A DNA stretch of 30,467 nucleotides, taken from assembly GCA_937951895.1 (NCBI GenBank), contig CALFER010000048.1:1-30467 (forward strand). Direction: 5' to 3'. The DNA is from an uncultured bacterium. GTDB taxonomy: Bacteria; CSSED10-310; CALFER01. The position numbers and the translations under genes are program-made. The notes beneath the pieces are model-generated. The model did no database searches and had not been told where the DNA came from. It saw only the letters and a list, made by a program, of their open reading frames with translations. Below, one piece after another: positions 15,123 to 23,202 of the stretch (positions are counted from its first letter, which is position 1; every line of letters begins with the position of its first letter).

Positions 15123-16424
15123 ATGCAGGGGGTAAAACTGGGTTGTCTCGTTCTCGGTTCATTGCTCGGTGTGCTATGTGTCCCGCACGTTTATGCAACC
15201 AATGGGATGAATATGATCGCATATGATGCCATATCGGGCGGAATGGCTGGAGCCGATGCCGCGGTGGAGTCCGGACTGACTGCTCTCGCGGCCAACCCCG
15301 CAAATCTCACTTCGGTCGACACGCAGGAACTCGCCGTCGATCTCAGCCTTCTGATGCCAGTTCTGCATTTCGAAAACACGACGATGATGGGCGCGAACAG
15401 CGTTGACGGGAAAAAGCAGATCTTCCCTCTCCCCTTTCTCGGATACGCCCGACATCTCCGTGACACCGACTGGTACCTCGGAGTCGGTCTCTTTGCGCAA
15501 GGGGGGATGGGCGTGGATTTCAAGGATGTCCAATCCGGCTTCGGCACGGAGGATTCAATCTACTCAAATGTTGCCTACGGCAAGATCGCGCCGGCGGTCG
15601 CCTACAAGATTTCAGATCGTTGGTCGCTCGGTGCCAGCTTTCAACTCGGGTATTCAACTCTGAGTTATGATTTCTTTCCCGCAACTTCGTTTTACGATGC
15701 CGGATCGGGCATGATGTTTCCCGGTCAGAAACTCGAAAACGCCACATCCTTCGGATATAGCGGCCGAATCGGACTCAACTGGAAGTTCTCCGACCAGGGA
15801 GCGTTCGGATTTTCTTACACGTCCAGATCGAAACTGGATTATCAGGATGCGGATCTGACGATGAACTTCTCGGCGATGGGTCTCGGAAAAGTCAAGTATG
15901 ATGCCGAGGTGGACGGATTCGAATGGCCGGATATGATGGATATTGGTGTCAGTTACTATCTGTTGGATAACAAACTGCTCCTCGCTGCCGACGCGACATG
16001 GTACAACTGGAAGGACTCGATGAAGACGATCACAGTATCCGGGAATAATCCCGATAATGCGTACGCGCCCTCGAACGTCGAGATCCCGTTTGTGTTCGAT
16101 TGGGATGCTCAGTGGGAGTTTTCATTCGGTTGCGCTTACAAACTCACTGAGATCGATACGCTCCGTACCGGATACAACTACGGAAAAAATCCGGTTCCGG
16201 ATCAGAACATGTATCCGCTCTTTCCGGCTATCGTCGAACATCATCTCGCAGCAGGATACGGTCATGAATTCGGTCAATTGAGGTTGGACATAGCGTGGGA
16301 ACACGCCTTCGAAAAAAGTGCCACGAATACGAATGCCGATCCGATGCATAACCCGTTCGGTCCGGATTCCAAGGTGTCGCACGATCAGAACACGATTCAC
16401 ATGATGCTGACATACACGTTCTGA
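15123..16424 (+). CDS. OmpP1/FadL-family outer-membrane transporter
   Basis: The 433-residue protein has a signal peptide (MQGVKLG, hydrophobic core, cleavage near VYA-TNG) followed by the FadL-type N-terminal plug segment NGMNMIAYDAISGGMAGAD and ALAANPANL. The body is a series of amphipathic strands and ends LTYTF with a C-terminal Phe, the beta-barrel assembly signal. FadL proteins bring hydrophobic molecules across the outer membrane. Members are often found beside sulfur-oxidation genes, where the cargo is unknown. The ATG at 15123 follows GAGGAGGGA, 34 bases after the repressor gene, so they are likely one transcription unit controlled by it. Confidence 0.9.
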   Translation: MQGVKLGCLVLGSLLGVLCVPHVYATNGMNMIAYDAISGGMAGADAAVESGLTALAANPANLTSVDTQELAVDLSLLMPVLHFENTTMMGANSVDGKKQIFPLPFLGYARHLRDTDWYLGVGLFAQGGMGVDFKDVQSGFGTEDSIYSNVAYGKIAPAVAYKISDRWSLGASFQLGYSTLSYDFFPATSFYDAGSGMMFPGQKLENATSFGYSGRIGLNWKFSDQGAFGFSYTSRSKLDYQDADLTMNFSAMGLGKVKYDAEVDGFEWPDMMDIGVSYYLLDNKLLLAADATWYNWKDSMKTITVSGNNPDNAYAPSNVEIPFVFDWDAQWEFSFGCAYKLTEIDTLRTGYNYGKNPVPDQNMYPLFPAIVEHHLAAGYGHEFGQLRLDIAWEHAFEKSATNTNADPMHNPFGPDSKVSHDQNTIHMMLTYTF

Positions 16425-16425
16425 C

Positions 16426-16863
16426 CTATCTGGCAGAAGAATCGGTCAGCTCTTCCCAGATCGCGATTTCGAGTGTCCGCATCAGCACTTCGATGCGCCG
16501 CCTCGACTCGACAATCGTCTCCAGTAATGCTCTCATCGGCGCCAGTTTCGACTTCGAAGCCGAACTCAGATCGAATCGTTTCATCGACCAGTCCGGGAAC
16601 AGACGATCCCGGACACCCCATTCTTCGTTCAGCAACAGGACGTCCACGTGTCGATTGTCCTCGAGAATTCTGGCGTACAGTGCGTCGATCTGTTTCGATG
16701 GACCCTCGATGATCTGGAAGAAGAGTTTCCCGATCACGACAATGATTCCCGTTATCCCGTCACGCTTGTTGTTCGCAGCGGCAACCTCGATGAGCTGATC
16801 GATTTCCTTTCGCGTCAACTCTCTCGAAAAACTACTGATATACTTGATCCGTTTCAGAGTCAT
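16426..16863 (-). CDS. Short BLUF-domain blue-light photoreceptor
   Basis: The 145-residue protein is a single BLUF domain plus a C-terminal helical tail. Key flavin-site residues fall at the PixD numbering: Tyr8 in IKYISSF, Asn31/Asn32 in AANNKRDGITG, Gln50 in LFFQIIEGP, and Trp92/Met94 in FPDWSMK. BLUF domains bind FAD and rearrange the Tyr-Gln hydrogen bonds under blue light. With no output domain, it must act through a partner, as PixD does with PixE; no obvious partner is adjacent. The ATG at 16863 follows GGAGGAG; the frame extends to 16914 without a better site. It is convergent with the porin gene, their stop codons one base apart. Confidence 0.9.
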   Translation of the reverse strand: MTLKRIKYISSFSRELTRKEIDQLIEVAAANNKRDGITGIIVVIGKLFFQIIEGPSKQIDALYARILEDNRHVDVLLLNEEWGVRDRLFPDWSMKRFDLSSASKSKLAPMRALLETIVESRRRIEVLMRTLEIAIWEELTDSSAR

Positions 16864-17091
16864 CCAGGTTCTCCTCCTTCCATGTCGCTCCGGACCTTCC
16901 AGTGGACCATCCATTCTGGGAATTCTTTATACTCGCAGTTCACTTCGATGATATATCGTGTTTTCGCTCCAATCAACCTCAGAAAGTCGGCGAAACAATC
17001 TCAAAGCGGATCACGCGAGTTCTTTCATCGGTAACCGGGACTCCTTGCCGGAATCTTTGTTTTTCGATAGTCTCGAAACAAGGAGAAGAAC
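16864..17091. promoter_or_regulatory. Divergent intergenic region with a ribosome-site hairpin
   Basis: No gene is seen here. On the plus strand, CTCCTTG (17041-17047) is the exact complement of CAAGGAG (17079-17085), which contains the Shine-Dalgarno of the gene at 17092. A nested hairpin TTTCGA (17062-17067)/TCGAAA (17073-17078) sits between them. The folded form would hide the ribosome site. A TATAAA on the minus strand (16925-16930) may be the -10 of the BLUF gene. Confidence 0.4.
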
Positions 17092-17595
17092 ATGACGTCA
17101 CGCAGCATGAACGTCTATTGGTTTTACATCGTGATTCTCTTTCTGATCCGATGCGATCGAACGGACACGACTGCTCCCGGGTTTCCCGAAGGCAGAATGA
17201 CTGCGGCTTCCGCGTGCAAGCAGACCGCGCTGAACGATGATCCGAAAGCCTCACAGGAATGCATCCGATTCACATTCGCACGCAACTCCATACTCGAAAT
17301 CAAGCATATCAATTCCGGTATGAACTGCTGCCCCGGATCCGTCTTTGCGACAGTTCGGATCGATGGCGGTTCGATTGTGATCCGCGAATATGAAGGAACC
17401 GATGCGATGCCCTGCGATTGCCTCTGTCTGTATGATTTCGATTACGAAATCACCGGTCTTGAAAAAAGTGAGTACATCCTGAATATTCAATGTCCACTGG
17501 CAGATCCATTCGAGTGTCGGCTCGACCTGGAACACCTCCGGACCGAGTTGCTGTGCATCGATCGCAATCGATATCCATGGTCAGAGGAGGAATAG
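17092..17595 (+). CDS. Cys-rich exported protein of unknown function
   Basis: The 167-residue protein has a hydrophobic N-terminus (about 8-20) ending LIRC-D. It could be a signal peptide with a poor lipobox (Arg at -1), making Cys21 a doubtful lipidation site. The mature part has ten more cysteines, including a CC pair (79-80) and CDCLC (108-112) before LYDFDYEITGL. The pattern of a CC pair, a strand-rich segment and CxCxC before YDF suggests a small disulfide-stabilised or metal-binding beta domain. I do not recognise a named family. The ATG follows AAGGAGAAG. It is directly followed by the gene at 17596 with no spacer, so the two are coupled. Confidence 0.75.
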   Translation: MTSRSMNVYWFYIVILFLIRCDRTDTTAPGFPEGRMTAASACKQTALNDDPKASQECIRFTFARNSILEIKHINSGMNCCPGSVFATVRIDGGSIVIREYEGTDAMPCDCLCLYDFDYEITGLEKSEYILNIQCPLADPFECRLDLEHLRTELLCIDRNRYPWSEEE

Positions 17596-18636
17596 ATGAT
17601 GAAAACAGGAATGTTGATCGTCATCGTGGCAGCGTTCCTCTCCGGCATCATCACATTTGCGGATGAACCGGCGACCTACGACATCCGATTTATCCGACAG
17701 CATCTGGATGAACTCGCAGGACAGCGAGTCAGAATCGAACAGGTCGTCTGTTTTGTTGAAACCGGCCGATTCAGTTCGGTCATCACGAATGTCGAAGATC
17801 CTGAAGGCGGCGCATGGTCCGGTACGCGCATCTTCGATCAGGGCGAACGGCTTTCGGCAATGCGTGGAGACACGGTTACAGCCGTCGGTGCGGTCTCGGC
17901 GTCCGATTCCACGTTCATGCTGGTCACATCGTCGGAAACGGAGTACCCCCCTGTCGTGAGCGGGACCGCTACTGTTCCGGATCCAATCGATCTGACATGT
18001 CTGACTGCTTGTGAGGGGATGTATCTGGACTGCCTGATCCGCTTCCATACCATCGAAGTTACCTCGGTTCCGGATGCCTACGGTAACATCGAACTTCACG
18101 ATGGCACTGCGCCCTATTGGCTCTTGTTACGAAAGCAGGATCCCGTTCCCCCTCTCGGAACCCTGTACACCTCGCTGACGGGACTTGATGAATTTCACAT
18201 GGATGCTTGTAAAATCAGACCACGGGACGAAAATGACTGGACCATGTTTCCGCCCGAAACTCCAACTCCCGGTGTCACGCTCGGAGTGGAGATCGAAATG
18301 CCGCAATCCGTGCATCCCGGCGATTCGTTTTTTCTCGACGGTATTCTCAACAACCCATCGGATTCGATGGACAATGTTCCGGTTTTCTTTATCCTGAACA
18401 TTGCTTCCGAATACTGGTTCTGGCCTTCATGGAGATCCGGAGAAACGAACGTTGATTTTATGTCGATGACCGTACCGACTGGAAGAAACGTGATTCCGGT
18501 GATCCCGGGCATGACATGGCCCGAGACCGGAGATCTGGCGATGAACAACCTCGTTTTTTACGGAGCGATGCTGGATTCGGGCTTCTCGATGATTCTTGGC
18601 AACTACGCCGAATCACACTGGCAATTCGGTCCTTGA
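17596..18636 (+). CDS. Secreted protein with two OB-fold-like domains and a shared C-terminal domain
   Basis: The 346-residue protein has a signal peptide (MMKTGMLIVIVAAFLSGIIT, cleavage near FADE). Residues about 28-125 look like an exported OB-fold module (GQRVRIEQVV, RGDTVTAVGAV). Residues about 130-212 look like a second one (EGMYLDCLIRF, AYGNIELHDGT, CKIRPRDENDW), the pairing seen in secreted nuclease-associated proteins. No nuclease domain is present. After a short ETPTPG linker comes a C-terminal domain (227-346) with PGDSFFLDG, VPVFFILN, EYWFWPSW and FYGAMLDS, closely resembling the end of the protein at 18671-20134. The GAGGAGG ribosome site lies within the end of the preceding gene. 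Function is unknown. Confidence 0.8.
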   Translation: MMKTGMLIVIVAAFLSGIITFADEPATYDIRFIRQHLDELAGQRVRIEQVVCFVETGRFSSVITNVEDPEGGAWSGTRIFDQGERLSAMRGDTVTAVGAVSASDSTFMLVTSSETEYPPVVSGTATVPDPIDLTCLTACEGMYLDCLIRFHTIEVTSVPDAYGNIELHDGTAPYWLLLRKQDPVPPLGTLYTSLTGLDEFHMDACKIRPRDENDWTMFPPETPTPGVTLGVEIEMPQSVHPGDSFFLDGILNNPSDSMDNVPVFFILNIASEYWFWPSWRSGETNVDFMSMTVPTGRNVIPVIPGMTWPETGDLAMNNLVFYGAMLDSGFSMILGNYAESHWQFGP

Positions 18637-18670
18637 GTTACACGATTAGTCAGATTCAGTACAACGACGA

Positions 18671-20134
18671 TCAGGGACTGTAACCCCATTCGGCCATGGC
18701 GTGCGATCCCAATATTGTACTTACGTCTGGACTCAACATCGCTCCCCAGAATCGAAGACCTTCGATCGGAACGGGGCCCAGATCCGGGAAAACACAACTC
18801 GGAACAACGTCGATTTCTGTCGTTCCCGGAGGAACATCCATCCGAACGAAGTCGAATCCCGTCGCGCTTTCCGGATCAAAATGTGTCCAATCATCCCAGA
18901 ACCAGTATTGACCGTAAACGTCCAGAAAAAAAACGACGCTTGCATGGATGATGTCAGTCGAGGGATTATCGAGAAAACCTTTCACATGGAACACATAGTC
19001 GGGTTTGATTTGTGCAGGCAGGTCGATTCGGACGCAAGGTTCCGGAGCAGGAGTCGGCGTGGGTGGTGATTCGGATCGCTTCGCATAGTAGCAGCAGGAA
19101 CCGGTCTTGAAGAACAGGTGGGTATCATCGCTCGCTCCACTGACCATGAGTTTCTGAACGTTATCCATGTCGATCCGTTCCGCATCTCCCCACTGATCAT
19201 CTAACTGATAAACAGTGATCAACCCAGATGCATAATTAGCCACGATCGCCTTGTTTTCATCCACGATCGAGACATCCAGGCATTCACTGGCAGCCAGTCG
19301 TAATGATTTTGTTATCGATACCGAAGGAAACACCTCGCACTCGCGATCATTCTGCTCCGTGACTGCGCAGATCCATCCGATCCCTGGCTTTTCATCAATC
19401 GTGACCTCAATCCCCCTGTTATATGCTTCATAATCCAATCTCGGAATCTTGTAGATATAGCTGGAAGAATCAATATCTCCATATTCGAAATAGCTGACAC
19501 GGATACTCGGATAACTTTGAAGAAAACAGCCATAATCAAAGCAATAGGGAGGTACAATCCACTGCGTATTATGAATTGACCAGATGACGGATGCCGATAC
19601 AATTGAAAATGTCTTGGCGTTCAACCGAATCGCGTACAGAACCTGATCCCAACTGTAGATCACGCTCTGATCATCATAGTTCTCAACGACTGTCCGCATC
19701 AGAATCCATTCGTTCTGTGTGTGATCCATGAAAACGCTCATCACATCGGTCAGCTCAATGCTAAAAATGGTGTCCCATTCTCCTCCCGTCGACCGCCTCA
19801 ACAACACCGTCGAATGGTCTGTTTTCAGAAAAACTACCGGGTTTCCGGCAGCATCGAACATCAGACTCCGAGGCTCTCCTGCCAAAGGAAGCGGTTCGAT
19901 CAGAATATCAGACGGCGATCGGATCTGAATCACCTGCCCGGTTTCCGTCGTTTCATCAACCAACAGAACAAACGGAGTCCCGGCGTATTCGCCCATGTCA
20001 CAGGTTTGAAAGTCAATCGGGATCCAGCCCGGGTCAATCGATTCAAGAGGTACGATACCCCATGCCTGTCCCTGAGAACTGCTCAGAAGCAGAACGACCA
20101 GACTCACAAAAAGTGTCATCAGGTGCTTCTGCAT
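18671..20134 (-). CDS. Secreted propeller-like protein with the shared C-terminal domain
   Basis: The 487-residue protein has a signal peptide (MQKHLMTLFVSLVVLLLSSS, cleavage near GQA-WG). The body (about 30-345) shows irregular strand-rich repeats of the kind in beta-propellers (AGEPRSLMFDAAGNPVVFLK, DNVQKLMVSGASDDTHLFFK), but no named family is clear. A TPTPAPEP linker leads to the C-terminal domain (366-487) with DYVFHVKGFLDNP, VVFFLD, QYWFWDDW and RFWGAMLS, matching the protein at 17596. The ATG follows GGAGGG. Its promoter is unusually clear (see 20158-20187). It is convergent with the 17596 gene, so two proteins sharing this domain end beside each other in opposite orientation. Confidence 0.8.
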   Translation of the reverse strand: MQKHLMTLFVSLVVLLLSSSQGQAWGIVPLESIDPGWIPIDFQTCDMGEYAGTPFVLLVDETTETGQVIQIRSPSDILIEPLPLAGEPRSLMFDAAGNPVVFLKTDHSTVLLRRSTGGEWDTIFSIELTDVMSVFMDHTQNEWILMRTVVENYDDQSVIYSWDQVLYAIRLNAKTFSIVSASVIWSIHNTQWIVPPYCFDYGCFLQSYPSIRVSYFEYGDIDSSSYIYKIPRLDYEAYNRGIEVTIDEKPGIGWICAVTEQNDRECEVFPSVSITKSLRLAASECLDVSIVDENKAIVANYASGLITVYQLDDQWGDAERIDMDNVQKLMVSGASDDTHLFFKTGSCCYYAKRSESPPTPTPAPEPCVRIDLPAQIKPDYVFHVKGFLDNPSTDIIHASVVFFLDVYGQYWFWDDWTHFDPESATGFDFVRMDVPPGTTEIDVVPSCVFPDLGPVPIEGLRFWGAMLSPDVSTILGSHAMAEWGYSP

Positions 20135-20157
20135 TGGATGATCCCTCCACGGTTAAT

Positions 20158-20187
20158 ATTATATCTACATACACAATGCATTGTCAA
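20158..20187 (-). promoter_or_regulatory. Consensus promoter of the propeller-like gene
   Basis: On the minus strand TTGACA (20187-20182) and TATAAT (20163-20158) are both perfect hexamers with an 18-base spacer. The spacer contains the palindrome AATGCATT. The ATG of the propeller-like gene lies 23 bases downstream of the -10. Confidence 0.8.
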
Positions 20188-20299
20188 ATCAGATCTCTGT
20201 CATCTGTCGGAAGAATCAGATGCTCGTTTGACCTTGAAAGAGTTGATTACTACAATCAGCTCTGAACCAGCCAGCCCCCGACAGGAGGTCATTCTGCTC

Positions 20300-23056
20300 A
20301 TGAAGCGCTTCATCCTCATCGTTGTGTTTCTTTGTTCGCTCGAATACATGCCCGCGATGGCAACGATCTATCTGGTCGGTCCGTCACGCCCCTACTCATC
20401 GCTCCAGGCCGTCACCGGTCTTCTCCTGCCGGGCGATACCGTTCTGGTCGATGGCGACCATACATATCCGGGTGGTGTCAATTTTACTCAACCAGGAGCA
20501 ATCGACGCCCCGATCACCATTCGTGGTATCAGGATCAACGGAAACCGTCCCGTGATCTCAGGTGGCGCAAACACCGTTCAGTTTTCAACACCCTGGCCGT
20601 ATACCGGTCCCGGTGCAGATCACTACATCTTCGAAGGATTCGAAATCACGGGAGGCACCTCCCGGGGAATCTATCATCAGGCCGCCGATCTGGTCGTTCG
20701 CGATACGCTGGTTCATGATTGTCCGCAGCACGGGATTCTCGGAGCGGACGGAGGCTCCGGCTCCCTGACGCTCGAACACGTCGAGGTCTATGCATGCGGC
20801 AGCGGTGACACGCGTCACCAGATCTACATGGCGACTGATGAGACGAACCGCCCTCCCGGCAGTGTCTTCCGCATGCAATTCTGCTACATCCATGACGGCA
20901 ATGGGGGGAACAACGTCAAATCGCGTGCCGAGCGAAACGAGATTTATTACAACTGGATTGAAGGCGCTTACTATCATGAACTCGAACTGATCGGCCCGGA
21001 CGGTCAGGATCCTGAGTTGGCCCGTGAAGATTCCGACGTCGTTGGAAATGTGCTCTGGAAACGCAACGATTTTGCGGTGATCCGGGTCGGAGGAGACGGC
21101 ACGGGGGAAACTTTCGGACGATACCGGTTTGTCAACAACACGATCATTGCGGGCAGTGGGGTCGTGTTTCGCATCTTCGATGGAATCGAAAGCATCGAGA
21201 TGCACAACAATGTGCTGTATCGTGAGGGGACCGGTGCGGTTGCCGTGATGCGGACCGTCGAAGCCGACTGGCTTCACGGCGAGGTGATCGGGGGCAGTCA
21301 CAACTGGCTCAAAAACGGCGCGACCACCATTCCGTCACAGTGGACCGGCACGATCTTCGGTACGGATCCACTTTTCGACGACATATCCGCCAACAGCCTG
21401 AATCCCTCGGCATCGAGTCCGCTGGTCGATTCCGGAGATTTCACTCTCGAGAGTCCTCCCCGCTATCCCTTCCCTTCTCCCCTTTTCCCGCCCCATTACG
21501 TTCCCGGGCATTCCGCCGGACTGATCGGCTCCGAGCAAACCCGGCTCATTTTCAATCAAATCGATATCGGAGCGTATGAACGTTCGGACGATCTGCTCTG
21601 TGTCGACGACAGCAATCAGACCGGCACGGAGGACGGCACGTCCCTGCACCCCTTCTCAACAATTCAGGATGCTCTTGACGCATCATCAGACGGATTCCTC
21701 ATCTGCATTGCACAGGGCGATTACCTCGAGAACATTCAGATAAACGATCGCCAGGTCGGGCTTTTCGGAGGTTTCGAGGGGGGCGATCCATCGGATTATG
21801 CATCGGGAACCGGGGGAAGTTTCACGTCTCAGAACCCCGACCTTTGGATCGCTCGCATTCTCGCTTCGCCCTCGGCATCCGCCGTCGAGTTTCTCTATAC
21901 GGGCGCTTCAGGCTCCACGATCGACGGATTGACGATCTCGGGAGGAGATCGCGGGATTGAACTCGATGACGATCTGACCTGGCCGGAACTCACCGGCATG
22001 ACGATCCGCCGTACCATCATTGAATCCAACGGCCCTTCCGGCAGCACCTCTCACAGGGGTGGCGGGATGTATCTCAGCGGCTCATCGCATCGTGTCGATT
22101 CAAACACGATTCGATCGAATCGATCCGGTCGCGGGGCCGGCATCTATTCAACGGCTGCCGATTGTGTGATTTCAGGCAACCGGATCGAATCCAACGTCGC
22201 ATATGACGATCACGCCGGCGGGTTGAATCTCAGCGGATCCGTTCATCTGACCGGTAATACCATTATCGATAACCGAACGGGTGAAGGATTGGGTTACGGA
22301 TGGGGCGGCGGTGTGCTCATTCTGGGAACAGCCTGGCTTTCCGGCAATGTCATTTCCGGCAATCACGCTCCCTCCATCGGAGGCGCGGTTTTCGTGGATG
22401 AGGGGGGATGGGCGGAATTGAGGAACGAGTTGATTTACGGCAACACCACGCAGGCACATGACAAGGGCGGCGCGGCAGTGTATGTCGATGGTGGAGCCGG
22501 TCCTTCGCATGCCGATATCATCAACTGCACCATTACGGACAACACTTCTCCCGGGTCGACCGGCGGAAATGGCATCTATGTTGAGGGGAACTCATCGGCA
22601 TCCGCTGTGAATTCGATCTTCAGCGGGAATGGAACCGATGATTTTTACGTGTCCGGAGATTCGACTCTCACGGTACGATATTCGCTCAGTCAGGAATCCG
22701 TCACCGGGACAGGCAACTTCTCTGCCGACCCTCTCTTTGCGGATCCTTCGAATGCCGACTACCATCTGAAATCGATGCAGGGCAGGTGGGATCCGGCTGC
22801 AGCAGGCGGTATCGGGAGCTGGGTCACCGACTCGGTGCACAGTCCGGCGATCGATGCGGGCGACCCGGGTTCTTCATATGGAAGCGAAACCGAACCGAAC
22901 GGGGATCGGATCAACCTTGGTGTCTTCGGGAACACGGAGTTTGCGAGTCGGTCCTTTGAGATGACCCCTGTGCCGAGCAACTCCCCGGTCGGAGTGTTTG
23001 TCATCCTCTTCGTGATCAGCGCGCTTGTTCTGGGTTCGTCGCGGTTTGACAGATGA
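20300..23056 (+). CDS. Secreted right-handed parallel beta-helix protein with C-terminal membrane tail
   Basis: The 918-residue protein has a signal peptide (MKRFILIVVFLCSLEYMPAMA, then TIYLVGPS). The first half (to about 430) is a beta-helix of pectate-lyase-like type with the entry motif SSLQAVTGLLLPGDTVLVDGD and rungs such as YIFEGFEITGG and RFVNNTIIAG. A second beta-helix (about 434-880) begins DDSNQTGTEDGTSLHPFSTIQDALD, a DUF1565-like start, with repeated SGNxI/SNxI rungs. The end has a TPVPSNSPVG linker, a hydrophobic segment of about 18 residues and a basic tail (SSRFDR), like C-terminal sorting or anchoring tails. The catalytic residues of a polysaccharide lyase cannot be assigned by eye. 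The ATG at 20300 follows AGGAGGT; the open frame extends to 19721 but would run through the opposite gene and its promoter. Confidence 0.87.
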   Translation: MKRFILIVVFLCSLEYMPAMATIYLVGPSRPYSSLQAVTGLLLPGDTVLVDGDHTYPGGVNFTQPGAIDAPITIRGIRINGNRPVISGGANTVQFSTPWPYTGPGADHYIFEGFEITGGTSRGIYHQAADLVVRDTLVHDCPQHGILGADGGSGSLTLEHVEVYACGSGDTRHQIYMATDETNRPPGSVFRMQFCYIHDGNGGNNVKSRAERNEIYYNWIEGAYYHELELIGPDGQDPELAREDSDVVGNVLWKRNDFAVIRVGGDGTGETFGRYRFVNNTIIAGSGVVFRIFDGIESIEMHNNVLYREGTGAVAVMRTVEADWLHGEVIGGSHNWLKNGATTIPSQWTGTIFGTDPLFDDISANSLNPSASSPLVDSGDFTLESPPRYPFPSPLFPPHYVPGHSAGLIGSEQTRLIFNQIDIGAYERSDDLLCVDDSNQTGTEDGTSLHPFSTIQDALDASSDGFLICIAQGDYLENIQINDRQVGLFGGFEGGDPSDYASGTGGSFTSQNPDLWIARILASPSASAVEFLYTGASGSTIDGLTISGGDRGIELDDDLTWPELTGMTIRRTIIESNGPSGSTSHRGGGMYLSGSSHRVDSNTIRSNRSGRGAGIYSTAADCVISGNRIESNVAYDDHAGGLNLSGSVHLTGNTIIDNRTGEGLGYGWGGGVLILGTAWLSGNVISGNHAPSIGGAVFVDEGGWAELRNELIYGNTTQAHDKGGAAVYVDGGAGPSHADIINCTITDNTSPGSTGGNGIYVEGNSSASAVNSIFSGNGTDDFYVSGDSTLTVRYSLSQESVTGTGNFSADPLFADPSNADYHLKSMQGRWDPAAAGGIGSWVTDSVHSPAIDAGDPGSSYGSETEPNGDRINLGVFGNTEFASRSFEMTPVPSNSPVGVFVILFVISALVLGSSRFDR

Positions 23057-23202
23057 GGTCTCCGGGATCCGATCACAGAGGCACAGGATAAGCGTCGAGG
23101 TAAGTCTCATGGTTCTTCCCGAGCTGCAGATTCGATGATATGATCCTTGCCATGTTTGGCTGTGAAGCAGAATCAAATCATTAGAAAGGAAAGCAACATC
23201 GG

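Noticed and set aside
19721..20299. 193-residue N-terminal extension of the beta-helix protein
   Set aside because: It overlaps the opposite gene and its consensus promoter; the ATG at 20300 has AGGAGGT and begins a signal peptide.
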